Shown here piece by piece: positions 35,221-46,472 of a DNA stretch of 64,000 bases (within the stretch, counting starts at the first letter, position 1; every line of letters begins with the position of its first letter). The DNA lies in contig JAQUYH010000001.1 in assembly GCA_028691955.1 (NCBI GenBank), positions 30,386-94,385 on the forward strand, read 5' to 3'. The stretch comes from Bacilli bacterium. GTDB lineage: Bacteria; Bacillota_I; Bacilli_A; RF39; UBA660. The notes below the pieces were generated by a model. It had not been told where the DNA came from and did no database searches. It saw only the letters and a program-made list of their open reading frames with translations. The translations under genes and the position numbers were made by a program.

Positions 35221-35892
35221 ATGAAAAATAAAAAAAAGAAATATAGATTAAAATATAAAAAAATTCTTATAATTTTATTAATTATAGTTTTAACTAGCTT
35301 TTCTTTTTTTAAATTTATAAATAAAAATATAACTAACATATATATCATAAATAACACCTATTTTTCTGACCAAGAAATAATTAATATAGCTTCTTTGGAA
35401 AAATATCCATCAACCGTTTTTAATAGTTGTTCTATTATAAAAAAGCGATTAGAAAAAAATATTTTAATTAAATACGTAAAAGTTTATAAAAAAAATTGGA
35501 CAGAAGTTTATATTGAGTTAGAAGAAAATAGACCCCTTTACTACCTTAGTACAACTAGCAAAACAGTTTTATTAGATAGTAGCGAAACAGAAGAAAGATA
35601 TAATGTACCAACAGTAATAAACTATATTCCAGATACTTTATATAGTACCTTTTTAACTAAAATGCAAAATATAAGTGAAGATGTACTAAATCGTATTTCT
35701 GAGATAAAATATGATCCAAATGATGTAGATACAGAACGATTTTTAGTTTCAATGAATGATGGAAATTACGTGTATTTAACCCTTTACAAGTTTGAAAGTA
35801 TTAATAATTATATTGAAATTGTAAAACAATTTGAAAACAAAAAAGGCATATTATACCTTGATTCGGGTGAGTATTTTACAATAATGGAGTAA
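35221..35892 (+). CDS. ftsQ: FtsQ/DivIB-type cell division protein
   Basis: Bitopic division protein, 223 residues: a very basic cytoplasmic tail (KNKKKKYRLKYKK), one membrane helix (about 14-31), and an outer POTRA domain (INNTYFSDQEIINIASLEKYPS), then the FtsQ beta domain with IKYVKVYKKNWTEVYIELEENRPLYYL. It would join FtsL and DivIC at the septum. GGAAAAT is a weak ribosome site, so it may depend on coupling to murB nine bases upstream. Confidence 0.9.
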   Translation: MKNKKKKYRLKYKKILIILLIIVLTSFSFFKFINKNITNIYIINNTYFSDQEIINIASLEKYPSTVFNSCSIIKKRLEKNILIKYVKVYKKNWTEVYIELEENRPLYYLSTTSKTVLLDSSETEERYNVPTVINYIPDTLYSTFLTKMQNISEDVLNRISEIKYDPNDVDTERFLVSMNDGNYVYLTLYKFESINNYIEIVKQFENKKGILYLDSGEYFTIME

Positions 35893-35932
35893 TATAAGAG
35901 CTATAGGTCTTTCTTCTATAAATTGTCTCAAT

Positions 35933-35961
35933 TTGACATTTCTAGCATTTTGTATTATATT
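35933..35961 (+). promoter_or_regulatory. Promoter of the 35984 gene
   Basis: Perfect -35 TTGACA (35933-35938), 17-base spacer, -10 TATATT (35956-35961). It shows that translation of the next gene starts downstream, at ATG 35984. Confidence 0.85.
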
Positions 35962-35983
35962 AGAAGCCATCGAGGCGAGAAAA

Positions 35984-36625
35984 ATGAAAAATTTAGTTGA
36001 AGCATTAGAATCAATTAAACAAACAATTGCAAGAGATAAAGAGACATTAAAAGAATTACAAACTAAAGAAAAAGAAATAAAATATAGTTTAAATATCGAT
36101 AATAATAAAGTAATAGATTATGAGTTTACAAATAAGTCTATTAAAAAGTTACAAGATAAATTAGATAATAAAATAGAAACCATAAAAAACATTAAAAATA
36201 AAGTAATAAACGAATATTTAAAATATTTATTAGGTTTTAACATTTTATTATTAATAATGCTGCTTTTTAATGATTTACAAACAATAATATTTAATTTATT
36301 GCAAATAGAAATAGCAACAGTTATATTTACTACTATATCATTATTTTCAAGCAATTTATTTTATGTTTTAAAAGTAACTGATAATATTAAAGATATAGAC
36401 TTTGCTGAAAATGAATTTCAAAGAAAATCTATAATAAAATATTATAAAAAATCTAAAACAGAAAAAGAAAACAGTTTAAAGAAAATAGAAAAAGAAATGA
36501 AGAAAATACAAACTAGAATTAATAAAAAAAATATGGAGTTCCAAAGATTAATTTTAGCTAATGAAAAAGCAATTAATAGAAACAATAAACTTATATTTAA
36601 TTCTATAGAAATACTTAGTATATAA
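35984..36625 (+). CDS. Coiled-coil membrane protein of unknown function
   Basis: Not recognised. 213 residues with an unusual symmetric layout: an N-terminal coiled coil (about 1-75, Lys/Glu-rich), two closely spaced membrane helices (about 80-130, a helical hairpin), and a second coiled coil (about 150-210). Both coils would thus face the cytoplasm, like small scaffolds. The start at ATG 35984 follows GAGGCGAG and fits a consensus promoter; the earlier TTG at 35933 lies inside that promoter. Single-gene unit, ending at a bidirectional terminator. A similar coil-membrane-coil gene is at 43004. Confidence 0.65.
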   Translation: MKNLVEALESIKQTIARDKETLKELQTKEKEIKYSLNIDNNKVIDYEFTNKSIKKLQDKLDNKIETIKNIKNKVINEYLKYLLGFNILLLIMLLFNDLQTIIFNLLQIEIATVIFTTISLFSSNLFYVLKVTDNIKDIDFAENEFQRKSIIKYYKKSKTEKENSLKKIEKEMKKIQTRINKKNMEFQRLILANEKAINRNNKLIFNSIEILSI

Positions 36626-36651
36626 AAAAGACATTTTAAAATGTCTTTTTT
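36624..36651 (+). terminator. Bidirectional terminator between the 35984 gene and the CofE-like gene
   Basis: AAAAAAGACAT / ATGTCTTTTTT perfect inverted repeat with A and T runs on both sides; both converging genes stop in it. Confidence 0.9.
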
Positions 36652-37834
36652 AGTCGTTAGAATAATTATCAAAGTATCCTTGAACCAATACAACGGGCGT
36701 TCCTTTATCCCCAGAACCACTGGTCAAGTCACATAAAGAACCTACTAAATCAACAATTCTTCTAGGAGTAGTACCTTCTGTTTTCATAGTACCTTTTAAA
36801 TCCGTTTCCTTACTTCCAATTTCATTTTTCATAGCACTAACCAATTCCTCACCACTTAAATCCTTAAATTTATTATCTGAAATAAATTTAAGTTTAATTT
36901 CGTTTGGTGTTCCTTTAAGACCAACAGTATATGCTGGGCTTACTACAGGGTCAGCCAACTCCCATATACCACCCACAGGGTCTTTAAACGCGCCATCCCC
37001 ATAAACCATAACTTCAATATTTTTCCCGGTTTTATCTTTTAATAATTCATGAACGCGCTTTACTAATATATCACCCTGCTTAGGAAACAATTTTAGTCTC
37101 TCTTCAGTTGACATATTTGACCCTAATAATCCATAAGTAGGATTATAACCGCTACCATCTATTGGACTACTTAAAACATCTGTCAAACTAAATACACTAA
37201 CTTCCATATTCTCAAAAGCCATTCTTGTCTTTACAGCTGTATGTATGTCAGAAATTAATACATTTTTAGTATATTTCAATATAGCAGTAGGATCATTAGA
37301 AAAAACAAAATTAACTTTACATAATTCTTTTTCTACCAATTCTTTATAGAAATCAACCATATTAATTCCTGTAAATGGATGAATAAATGTGTCAAAATAC
37401 TGATAATACTCCTTTTCAGTAAATGTATCTCCTACGCTATAGGGACTTTTTATAAGTAATTCCTCATCTAATATGCCATTTCCAACTTCATCAGTGGGAA
37501 AGCTAAGTAATATTGTAACTTTATCCATAGCTCTGGCAATACCCTTTAAAATCATAGAAAATCTATTTCTAGATAGGATAGGAAATACTATCCCAACTTC
37601 CTTATCAGGAAATTTATTAAGTAAGTCTTTAGCAATATCATCAACTGTAGCATAATTACCTTCACTTATTCCAACTACGGCTTCCGTAATGGCTACTATA
37701 TCTTTATTTCTAAACTCAAATTTTTCTTCTTTTGCAGCCTCAAGTAGAGAATCAACCACTATATTAGCTAAATCATCATTTTCTTTAATAATAGGGGTTC
37801 TAATTCCTCTAACAACTGTTCCAACTGTTCTCAT
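36650..37834 (-). CDS. F420-0:gamma-glutamyl ligase-like (CofE domain) protein
   Basis: Long form (394 residues) of the CofE/PF01996 fold: GIRTPIIKENDDLANIVVDSLL at the N-terminus, KDIVAITEAVVGISEGN (metal/GTP segment), ILSRNRFSMILKGIA, SDIHTAVKTRMAF, and C-terminal PVVLVQGYFDNYSND. In methanogens and actinobacteria CofE adds glutamates to coenzyme F420, but no F420 genes are present here and Bacilli are not known to make it. Such proteins occur in many gut Bacillota with unknown function; an ATP/GTP-dependent amino acid ligation of another cofactor is plausible. Start ATG at 37834 behind GAGGATAT. Confidence 0.8.
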   Translation of the reverse strand: MRTVGTVVRGIRTPIIKENDDLANIVVDSLLEAAKEEKFEFRNKDIVAITEAVVGISEGNYATVDDIAKDLLNKFPDKEVGIVFPILSRNRFSMILKGIARAMDKVTILLSFPTDEVGNGILDEELLIKSPYSVGDTFTEKEYYQYFDTFIHPFTGINMVDFYKELVEKELCKVNFVFSNDPTAILKYTKNVLISDIHTAVKTRMAFENMEVSVFSLTDVLSSPIDGSGYNPTYGLLGSNMSTEERLKLFPKQGDILVKRVHELLKDKTGKNIEVMVYGDGAFKDPVGGIWELADPVVSPAYTVGLKGTPNEIKLKFISDNKFKDLSGEELVSAMKNEIGSKETDLKGTMKTEGTTPRRIVDLVGSLCDLTSGSGDKGTPVVLVQGYFDNYSND

Positions 37835-37857
37835 ATATCCTCTTTTCTAACATAATA

Positions 37858-37886
37858 ATAATACATTATATGATATTTTTAGTCAA
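37858..37886 (-). promoter_or_regulatory. Promoter of the CofE-like gene (reverse)
   Basis: On the reverse strand: -35 TTGACT (37881-37886), 17-base spacer, -10 TATTAT (37858-37863). Confidence 0.65.
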
Positions 37887-37959
37887 TTATAAGCATCTAC
37901 TATGTGTAAATACTATTAAAAAAAATACAAACATGTTAAAATTAGTTAAGGTGAGTCAA

Positions 37960-39726
37960 ATGATAAAAGAAAAATTATCTTTAGTTCCAAACAAGCCAGG
38001 TTGTTATTTAATGAAAAACAAACTAGGCATTATAATATATGTTGGTAAAGCAAAAAAATTAAAAAACAGATTATCTTCATATTTTAGAGGAACTCATACA
38101 GGAAAAACAGCTAAATTAGTAAGTGAAATAGTAGACTTTGAATATATAGTTATAAATAGTGAAGTGGAAGCTTTAGTACTAGAAATTAATTTGATTAAAA
38201 AATATGATCCTAAATATAACATATTACTAAGAGATGATAAATCATATCCTTATATCGAATTAACCGATAATGATGTTCCTACCTTAAATATTGTAAGAAA
38301 TATTAATAGAAAAAAAAGAAAAAATAATTTATACGGGCCATATCCTAATGTTACCGCTGCCAGAACTACAGTAAACTTATTAAATAGAATATATCCTTTA
38401 AGAAAATGTAAAACATATCCTAAAAAGCCATGCCTATATTACCACATAAACGAATGTTTAGGATATTGTGTATATAAAATAGAACGAGAAAAAATAAACC
38501 AAATGAAAGATGAAATAATTCGTTTTTTAAAGGGCGATAACTCATTAATAACTAAAAAAATAGAAGAAGAAATGAAAAGTGAAAGTGAAAAACTTAATTT
38601 TGAAAAAGCCAAAGAACTAAAAGAATTATTAGATTATATAAATATAACTTTATCAAGACAGGAAGTTGAGTTAAAAGATACAACTGATCGAGATATTTTT
38701 GGTTATTATTTTAATAGAGGCTACTTAAGTATTCAAGTATTTTTTATTAGAAACAGTAAGATAGTAGGAAGACACTCTAAAATTATCCCTACAATAGATG
38801 AAGTAGAAGATGAGTTAACTAGTTATATTGCCAAATTTTATCAAAAAGATGTTTTACTACCTAAAGAAATTATAGTGCCATCTATTGTAGATAAAGCTTT
38901 ACTAGAAAAATTCTTAAACATTGATATAATAATTCCTTTAAAAGGAATTAAAAAGAGTTTATTAGAAACATCATCTAATAATGCTAAAATAAAGTTAGAA
39001 GAAAATTATGAATTAATTCAAAAAGACGAAGAAAGAACCATAGAGGCCAATGAAGAATTAAGAAAAGTTTTAAAGTTAGATAAACTAGATAGAATTGAAA
39101 TATTTGATAATTCCAATATATTTGGTGATTATAATGTATCAGGAATGGTCGTATTTGAGAATGGTTCACCCAATAAAAATGAATATCGCAAATATAAGAT
39201 ATCGTTAAATAAAAATGATGATTATGGAACAATGAAAGAAGTAATTTATAGAAGATATTTTAAAGTTTTAAGTGAAAAATTAAACAAAGCAGATTTAATA
39301 CTTGTTGATGGTGGGATAGGTCAAATTAATATTGCTAGAGAGATATTAAAAGAATTAAATTTAGATATAATGGTAGCAGGACTAAAGAAAGATGATAAAC
39401 ATAGTACCAATGCTTTATTAGCTTTTGAACCAATCAAAGAAATAAATATAGATAAAAAAAGCAACTTATTTTATTTGTTAGAAAGAATTCAAGATGAAGT
39501 ACACAATTTTACCATTTCATATCATAGACAAATAAGAAGTAAAGGCTCCATTGCAAGTATACTAGATAATATAGAAGGAATTGGAAATAAAAGAAAAAAT
39601 GAACTACTTAAAAAATACAAAAATATTAATAAAATGAAAGAAGCAAGTATAGATGAGCTGTCAGAAATATTGCCAATTAATACAGCAAATAAATTAAAAG
39701 AATTTTTAAATAATATTACAAAATAA
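37960..39726 (+). CDS. uvrC: Excinuclease ABC subunit C
   Basis: Makes the dual incisions in nucleotide excision repair. N-terminal GIY-YIG nuclease: PGCYLMKNKLGIIIYVGKAKKLKNRLSSYF; a central UvrB-binding UVR segment (KLNFEKAKELKELLDYI); the RNase H-like C-terminal nuclease with EIFDNSNIFG and DLILVDGGIGQ; and a final HhH domain (LDNIEGIGNKRKNELL). 588 residues. ATG 37960 is chosen because AAGGTGAG lies six bases upstream and the protein then begins at the family N-terminus; the frame stays open 30 codons further up without family match. uvrA and uvrB are not in the window. Confidence 0.97.
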   Translation: MIKEKLSLVPNKPGCYLMKNKLGIIIYVGKAKKLKNRLSSYFRGTHTGKTAKLVSEIVDFEYIVINSEVEALVLEINLIKKYDPKYNILLRDDKSYPYIELTDNDVPTLNIVRNINRKKRKNNLYGPYPNVTAARTTVNLLNRIYPLRKCKTYPKKPCLYYHINECLGYCVYKIEREKINQMKDEIIRFLKGDNSLITKKIEEEMKSESEKLNFEKAKELKELLDYINITLSRQEVELKDTTDRDIFGYYFNRGYLSIQVFFIRNSKIVGRHSKIIPTIDEVEDELTSYIAKFYQKDVLLPKEIIVPSIVDKALLEKFLNIDIIIPLKGIKKSLLETSSNNAKIKLEENYELIQKDEERTIEANEELRKVLKLDKLDRIEIFDNSNIFGDYNVSGMVVFENGSPNKNEYRKYKISLNKNDDYGTMKEVIYRRYFKVLSEKLNKADLILVDGGIGQINIAREILKELNLDIMVAGLKKDDKHSTNALLAFEPIKEINIDKKSNLFYLLERIQDEVHNFTISYHRQIRSKGSIASILDNIEGIGNKRKNELLKKYKNINKMKEASIDELSEILPINTANKLKEFLNNITK

Positions 39727-39735
39727 AGATATTAA

Positions 39736-39763
39736 TTGAGTTCCTCTTAAATTTTGTTATAAT
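39736..39763 (+). promoter_or_regulatory. Putative mutL promoter
   Basis: -35 TTGAGT (39736-39741), 16-base spacer, -10 TATAAT-like hexamer (39758-39763). Confidence 0.45.
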
Positions 39764-39781
39764 TAAAAAGGAAGTGATAAA

Positions 39782-41536
39782 ATGAGCAAAATTAAAATAA
39801 TGGATGAAATTTTAGCTAATAAAATAGCAGCTGGGGAAGTAGTAGAACGCTGCGCTTCAGTTGTAAAAGAATTAGTAGAAAATGCTATAGATGCTAATGC
39901 TGCTAGTATAAAAGTTGACTTAATAGAGTCTGGTACAAAAGAGATCAAAGTAACTGATGATGGAACCGGCATGGATAGGGATGATGCGATACTTGCCTTT
40001 AGTCGCCATGCTACAAGCAAACTAAAAACAGAAAAAGACTTATTTAATATTAATACACTAGGTTTTAGAGGCGAAGCTTTAGCTGCTATTTCGTCAGTTA
40101 GTATAATAGAACTAACCACATCAACTGGAGAAGTTGGTACGATTGTAAATATAAAAGGCGGAAAGATAGAAAAAACATCTAATGGAGATGCCAGAAAAGG
40201 AACAATCATAAAAGTTAGTAATTTATTTTATAATACACCAGCTCGTTTGAAACATCTAAAAAGCTTATATACCGAACTTGCCAATATAACAGATTATATG
40301 AATAAACTGTCATTATCTCACCCTAATATTAGTTTTACTTTAACAAATAATAATGAAGAAATATTAAAAACAGATGGGTTAGATAATTTATTAAAAGTCA
40401 TTAAAGCTATTTATGGACTAGAAGTAACTAAAAAAATGCTGTATATAAAAGGTGAAAATGATGAATATCAAGTTGAAGGATATATTTCTATTCCAGAAGT
40501 AAATAGAAGTTCTAGAAATCATATGATTACTTTAGTAAATGGTAGAGTAGTAAAAAATATGGAACTAAATAGGATAATTAATGATAGTTATCATTCATTT
40601 AAACCAGATAACAGATATCCTATAACGGTAATAAATATAAGTTGTGATCCAGCAATAGTGGATGTAAACATTCATCCAACTAAAATGGATATTAAGTTTT
40701 CTAAAATAGAGGAACTATGTTTATTAATAGGCAGTTTAATCAAAGAAAAAATAAGAAAAATAAATTTAATTCCTGCCGCCGAAGAAAAGCCAACATATAT
40801 AAAGCCAAAGCAAGAATTTGCAACTCTAAATTTCACTAACACACAGTATGAAGAAACGATAAATATTAATAACGATTTAATACAAAATAATAAAGTGATA
40901 GAAGAAGAGCCTACAGAATATAAAGAATCTAAAGAAAGAATGCCCATATTTTATCCGGTAGGGTTAGTTCATGGCACTTATATTATTTGCCAAAACGAAT
41001 TAGGAATGTACATAATAGATCAACATGCAGCCAAAGAAAGAATTAACTATGAACTTTTTAAAAAGAATTTAGGTAATCCTAAAAAAGAAAGCATAACCTT
41101 ATTATTTCCAATAACAATAGAATTATCTAATAGTGAGTTTATCATTATGAGAAGAAGAATAGATATATTGAGAAAACTAAATTTTAATATTGAGGAATTT
41201 GGTATTAATTCTTTAATTATTAAATCACACCCCGTTTGGTTACCCAAAAATTATGAGGAGCAGTCAATAAGAAAAATAATTGAAATTATTATAGAAAGTG
41301 ATAGAGATTTTTCAATTGAAAAATTCAATGAAAGTACAGCAACCACTTTATCTTGTAAACTTGCCATAAAAGCCAATGAGAATATAACTTTAAAAGAAAT
41401 GGAACAACTAATAGCAGATTTAAGAAATTGTGATAATCCTTTTAATTGTCCGCATGGTAGACCAACAACTATATTTTATGCTAATTATGATTTAGAAAAA
41501 TTATTTAAAAGAAGTGGCTTCGAATCATTAAAATAA
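39782..41536 (+). CDS. mutL: DNA mismatch repair protein MutL (endonuclease type)
   Basis: GHKL ATPase that couples mismatch recognition to strand removal. N-terminal ATPase motifs: LANKIAAGEVVERCASVVKE, ENAIDANAA, DDGTGMD, TLGFRGEALAAI, KGTIIKVSNLFYNTPARLK. The C-terminal domain carries the nicking site DQHAAKERINYE (DQHA-x2-E-x4-E) and the zinc-site NCPHGRPT, so strand nicking is intrinsic and no MutH is needed. 584 residues. mutS is not in the window, although it is usually next door. AAGGAAGTG site before ATG 39782. Confidence 0.96.
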   Translation: MSKIKIMDEILANKIAAGEVVERCASVVKELVENAIDANAASIKVDLIESGTKEIKVTDDGTGMDRDDAILAFSRHATSKLKTEKDLFNINTLGFRGEALAAISSVSIIELTTSTGEVGTIVNIKGGKIEKTSNGDARKGTIIKVSNLFYNTPARLKHLKSLYTELANITDYMNKLSLSHPNISFTLTNNNEEILKTDGLDNLLKVIKAIYGLEVTKKMLYIKGENDEYQVEGYISIPEVNRSSRNHMITLVNGRVVKNMELNRIINDSYHSFKPDNRYPITVINISCDPAIVDVNIHPTKMDIKFSKIEELCLLIGSLIKEKIRKINLIPAAEEKPTYIKPKQEFATLNFTNTQYEETININNDLIQNNKVIEEEPTEYKESKERMPIFYPVGLVHGTYIICQNELGMYIIDQHAAKERINYELFKKNLGNPKKESITLLFPITIELSNSEFIIMRRRIDILRKLNFNIEEFGINSLIIKSHPVWLPKNYEEQSIRKIIEIIIESDRDFSIEKFNESTATTLSCKLAIKANENITLKEMEQLIADLRNCDNPFNCPHGRPTTIFYANYDLEKLFKRSGFESLK

Positions 41537-41575
41537 TAATTATGTGATATAATAACAAAAGAAAGAGGGATTAAT

Positions 41576-42994
41576 ATGGCAAATAAAGCTATTACAAAAA
41601 GAGATACAGATTTCGCACAATGGTACACAGATGTAGTAAAGTCTGCTAAACTAGCTGCTTATTCAAACGTAAAAGGTTGCATAATCTTAGAGCCAAATGG
41701 ATACGCTATTTGGGAAAACATGCAAAAAACAATTGACTATATGTTAAAAGAAACAGGACACAAAAATGTTGCTATGCCATTATTAATTCCTGAAAATTTA
41801 ATGAAAAAAGAAAGCGATTTAATAAATGGTTTTGCTCCAGAAGTAGCGTGGGTTACTGAAGGAGGAACTAATAAACTAGAAGAAAGAATGTGTATTAGAC
41901 CAACTAGTGAAACATTATTTAGTGACTATTACAGTAGTATTGTAAGATCATATCGTGATTTACCAATCAAATACAATCAATGGTGTAGTGTTATGCGTTG
42001 GGAAAAAGAAACTAGACCATTCTTAAGAAGTAGAGAATTTTGGTGGCAAGAAGGTCATACGATTCATGAAACGAAAGAAGAAGCAGAAGAAGAAACAAAG
42101 TTTATCATGGAAAATGTTTACAAGAAATTCTTTCATGAATATTTAGCTATACCTGCAATAACAGGAAGAAAAACCGAAAGAGAAAAATTTGCAGGGGCTG
42201 AATATACATTAACTATAGAAGCTCTTATGTATAACGGTATAGCTTTACAATCTGGGACAAGCCATTATTTTGGTCAAAAGTTTAGTAAAGCATACGATAT
42301 CTCATTTACAAATAGAAACAATGTAGCAGAATATGCATATCAAACTTCATGGGGAGTAAGCTCAAGAATGATAGGGGCTCTTATAATGGTTCACGGTGAT
42401 GATAATGGTTTAGTCTTACCTCCTAATATATCTCCAAAACAAGTAGTAATAATTCCAATAGGAGAAGAAGTTAAGAACTTAGCCAATGATTATAATGAAT
42501 TATTGAATAAAAATAATATTTCATCATATATAGATGATTCAGAAAACTCACCAGGATACAAATTCGCTGAAGCTGAAGTAAATGGTATACCTGTACGAAT
42601 TGAAATAGGTAAAAGAGACATTGAAAATGGTACAATGGTTTTAGTAAGAAGAGACACTCTAGAAAAAATAACAGTTAGTCAAGATGTTAATATAGTAGAA
42701 GTAATTAGAAATTTGTTCAAAGATATACAAGAAAATATGTATTCAAAAGCAAAAAAAAGAATGGAATCAATGACATACAAAGCTAATGACTTGAAAGAAG
42801 TAGAGCAAATAATGAACACACAACCAGGATTTATTAAAGCCGATTGGTGTGGCAGCGAAGAATGTGAACTTAAAATGAAAGAAATAAAAGGAACCAAATC
42901 AAGATGCATTTTAGATGAGCCACTAATAAGTGGGAAATGTGTTGCTTGTGGTAAAGAAGCTAAACATTTAGTTGTTTGGGGAATACAGTATTAG
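41576..42994 (+). CDS. proS: Prolyl-tRNA synthetase (short, archaeal/eukaryote-like type)
   Basis: Charges tRNA-Pro. 472 residues, without the editing (INS) domain of the long bacterial form. Class II motifs: motif 1 region ETGHKNVAMPLLIPE, CIRPTSETLF (proline site), RWEKETRPFLRSREFWWQEGHT (motif 2), and GVSSRMIGALIMVHGDDNGLVLPP (motif 3). The C-terminal zinc-type module is visible (WCGSEECELKMKE, RCILDE, CVACGKEAKHLVVWG), ending in an aromatic residue as in this ProRS class. This class is common in Mollicutes and relatives. AAGAGGG site before ATG. Confidence 0.96.
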   Translation: MANKAITKRDTDFAQWYTDVVKSAKLAAYSNVKGCIILEPNGYAIWENMQKTIDYMLKETGHKNVAMPLLIPENLMKKESDLINGFAPEVAWVTEGGTNKLEERMCIRPTSETLFSDYYSSIVRSYRDLPIKYNQWCSVMRWEKETRPFLRSREFWWQEGHTIHETKEEAEEETKFIMENVYKKFFHEYLAIPAITGRKTEREKFAGAEYTLTIEALMYNGIALQSGTSHYFGQKFSKAYDISFTNRNNVAEYAYQTSWGVSSRMIGALIMVHGDDNGLVLPPNISPKQVVIIPIGEEVKNLANDYNELLNKNNISSYIDDSENSPGYKFAEAEVNGIPVRIEIGKRDIENGTMVLVRRDTLEKITVSQDVNIVEVIRNLFKDIQENMYSKAKKRMESMTYKANDLKEVEQIMNTQPGFIKADWCGSEECELKMKEIKGTKSRCILDEPLISGKCVACGKEAKHLVVWGIQY

Positions 42995-43003
42995 GGGGAC
43001 AAT

Positions 43004-43654
43004 ATGGTTGTATCTAGACAGAAAGTCAATTTTGAAATAAGTAAAAAAAGGACATTGGCGTTGACAAGCCATTTAGCTATTTTAAGGCAAGAACTAGAAG
43101 TATTAGAGGACGAAAGGTTTATAACTATAAGTTATCGAGATAGTATAGCAAATAGAGAATTTATGCCAAAATATAATTCTTCTGTTGCTATAATGTCTGT
43201 TTTAGCAATTTTTTTAGAACCAACATTACCAGGCTCTGAATTAATATGCTTAATGATTTTAGCCATAATGCATAACAGGGTAGAGGAATCAGAAAAACTT
43301 CATTTTCCACTTTCAAAGACTGCTTCAAAAAGCCGATATACAGAATTATATCGAAGTGAAACTGATAGTCTAAGTACTTTAGATCAAAGAATAGATAGTC
43401 TTAATGAAAGAATTAATTTAACCGAAGATGAAATAAATCATACAAGAGATGAAATAGCAATGTTACTACAAACTAATTTATGCGGAAAATTTGAATATAT
43501 AGACAAATCATTAAAACTATTTTTTCAAGAACCAGAAATGCAAAAGGATTATGAAGAATATAAGAGTAAATATGGTGAAATTGGATTTCTGCCAGACTAT
43601 TATAAAGACTCAAAAGTAAAAATTAAAACTTTAAAAAGTTTAAATTCAAGATAA
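43004..43654 (+). CDS. Coiled-coil protein with a central hydrophobic segment, unknown function
   Basis: Not recognised. 216 residues: N-terminal coil (about 15-60), one or two weak membrane segments (about 62-92, AIMSVLAIFLEPTLPG and ELICLMILAIM), then a longer coil with regular heptads (SLSTLDQRIDSLNERINLTE) and a C-terminal tail with YKDSKVKIKTLKSL. Its shape resembles the gene at 35984. It starts ten bases after proS and ends at its own terminator, so it is read through from proS. Confidence 0.6.
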   Translation: MVVSRQKVNFEISKKRTLALTSHLAILRQELEVLEDERFITISYRDSIANREFMPKYNSSVAIMSVLAIFLEPTLPGSELICLMILAIMHNRVEESEKLHFPLSKTASKSRYTELYRSETDSLSTLDQRIDSLNERINLTEDEINHTRDEIAMLLQTNLCGKFEYIDKSLKLFFQEPEMQKDYEEYKSKYGEIGFLPDYYKDSKVKIKTLKSLNSR

Positions 43655-43669
43655 ATCTTGAGTTTTTTT
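43643..43669 (+). terminator. Terminator of the proS operon
   Basis: AATTCAAGA / TCTTGAGTT stem (one G-T pair) with a four-base loop and seven T residues. Confidence 0.85.
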
Positions 43670-43714
43670 ATAGGAAAATATAATTAATGTTTGTATTATA
43701 TATTGGGTGATAAA

Positions 43715-44395
43715 ATGGTGAAGATAAAAGAACTGCCTACTCATGATAGACCAATAGAAAGGCTTTTAAACAATGGTGTTGAAAGTTTATCTGATGAAGA
43801 GTTAATAGCTATAATATTAAAAACAGGCTCAAAAAATATATCCTCAAAAGAGCTATCAAGTTTTATTTTATCAAAAACAAAAGGTCTTAAAAATTTAGCT
43901 GATTTAAATTACGAACAATTAACAAAAATAAAAGGCATTGGCAAAATAAAAGCTACAACAATAATAGCTCTTTTAGAAATATCAAAAAGAATAAATACAA
44001 AATCAAACAATATATATAATACTAAATTTAATAATACAAAAATAGTATTTGAATATTACAAAGAAAAAATTGGAAATAAAAAACAAGAATATTTTTATTG
44101 TTTATATCTAGATAACAATAAAAGAATAATAAAAGACAAACTTTTATATATAGGAACCATTAATATGACAGTTGTTCATCCAAGAGAGGTTTTTAAGGAG
44201 GCTTATCTACTATCAGCCAGCAGTATTATTTGTATCCATAATCATCCCTCAGGAAACATTTTACCTAGTAATAATGATATAGACTTAACAAAAAATCTGA
44301 TTGCAATAAGTAAAATAATGGGTATAAATATTATTGACCATATTATTATAGGTATAGATAAATACTATAGTTTTTTTGAAAATAATAAAGTTTAA
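43715..44395 (+). CDS. radC: RadC-family JAB/MPN domain protein
   Basis: 226 residues: N-terminal helix-hairpin-helix region (KIKGIGKIKATTIIALLEI) and C-terminal JAB1/MPN metalloprotease-like domain with the JAMM metal site HNHPSGNILPSNNDI (HxHP-x8-D), preceded by the catalytic-type Glu (VHPREVFKEA). Called a DNA repair protein by tradition; its real function is disputed. ATG 43715 is chosen, with GGGTGAT seven bases upstream, rather than the TTG at 43691. Confidence 0.93.
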   Translation: MVKIKELPTHDRPIERLLNNGVESLSDEELIAIILKTGSKNISSKELSSFILSKTKGLKNLADLNYEQLTKIKGIGKIKATTIIALLEISKRINTKSNNIYNTKFNNTKIVFEYYKEKIGNKKQEYFYCLYLDNNKRIIKDKLLYIGTINMTVVHPREVFKEAYLLSASSIICIHNHPSGNILPSNNDIDLTKNLIAISKIMGINIIDHIIIGIDKYYSFFENNKV

Positions 44396-44398
44396 ATC

Positions 44399-44427
44399 TT
44401 TAAATAAAAGCTATAATATAGTATAAT
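44399..44427 (+). promoter_or_regulatory. ligA promoter
   Basis: -35 TTTAAA (44399-44404), 17-base spacer, -10 TATAAT (44422-44427), 25 bases before the start codon. Confidence 0.55.
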
Positions 44428-44451
44428 AATATTAGTAATATGGAGGGTTAA

Positions 44452-46431
<1,980 letters not shown>

Positions 46432-46472
46432 AAAATAGGGCTTTTATGTTATAATTATGTAGGACGTGATTT

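Noticed and set aside
35933..36625. Longer N-terminus for the coiled-coil membrane protein from TTG 35933
   Set aside because: A perfect TTGACA-N17-TATATT promoter covers these bases; ATG 35984 has a good ribosome site.
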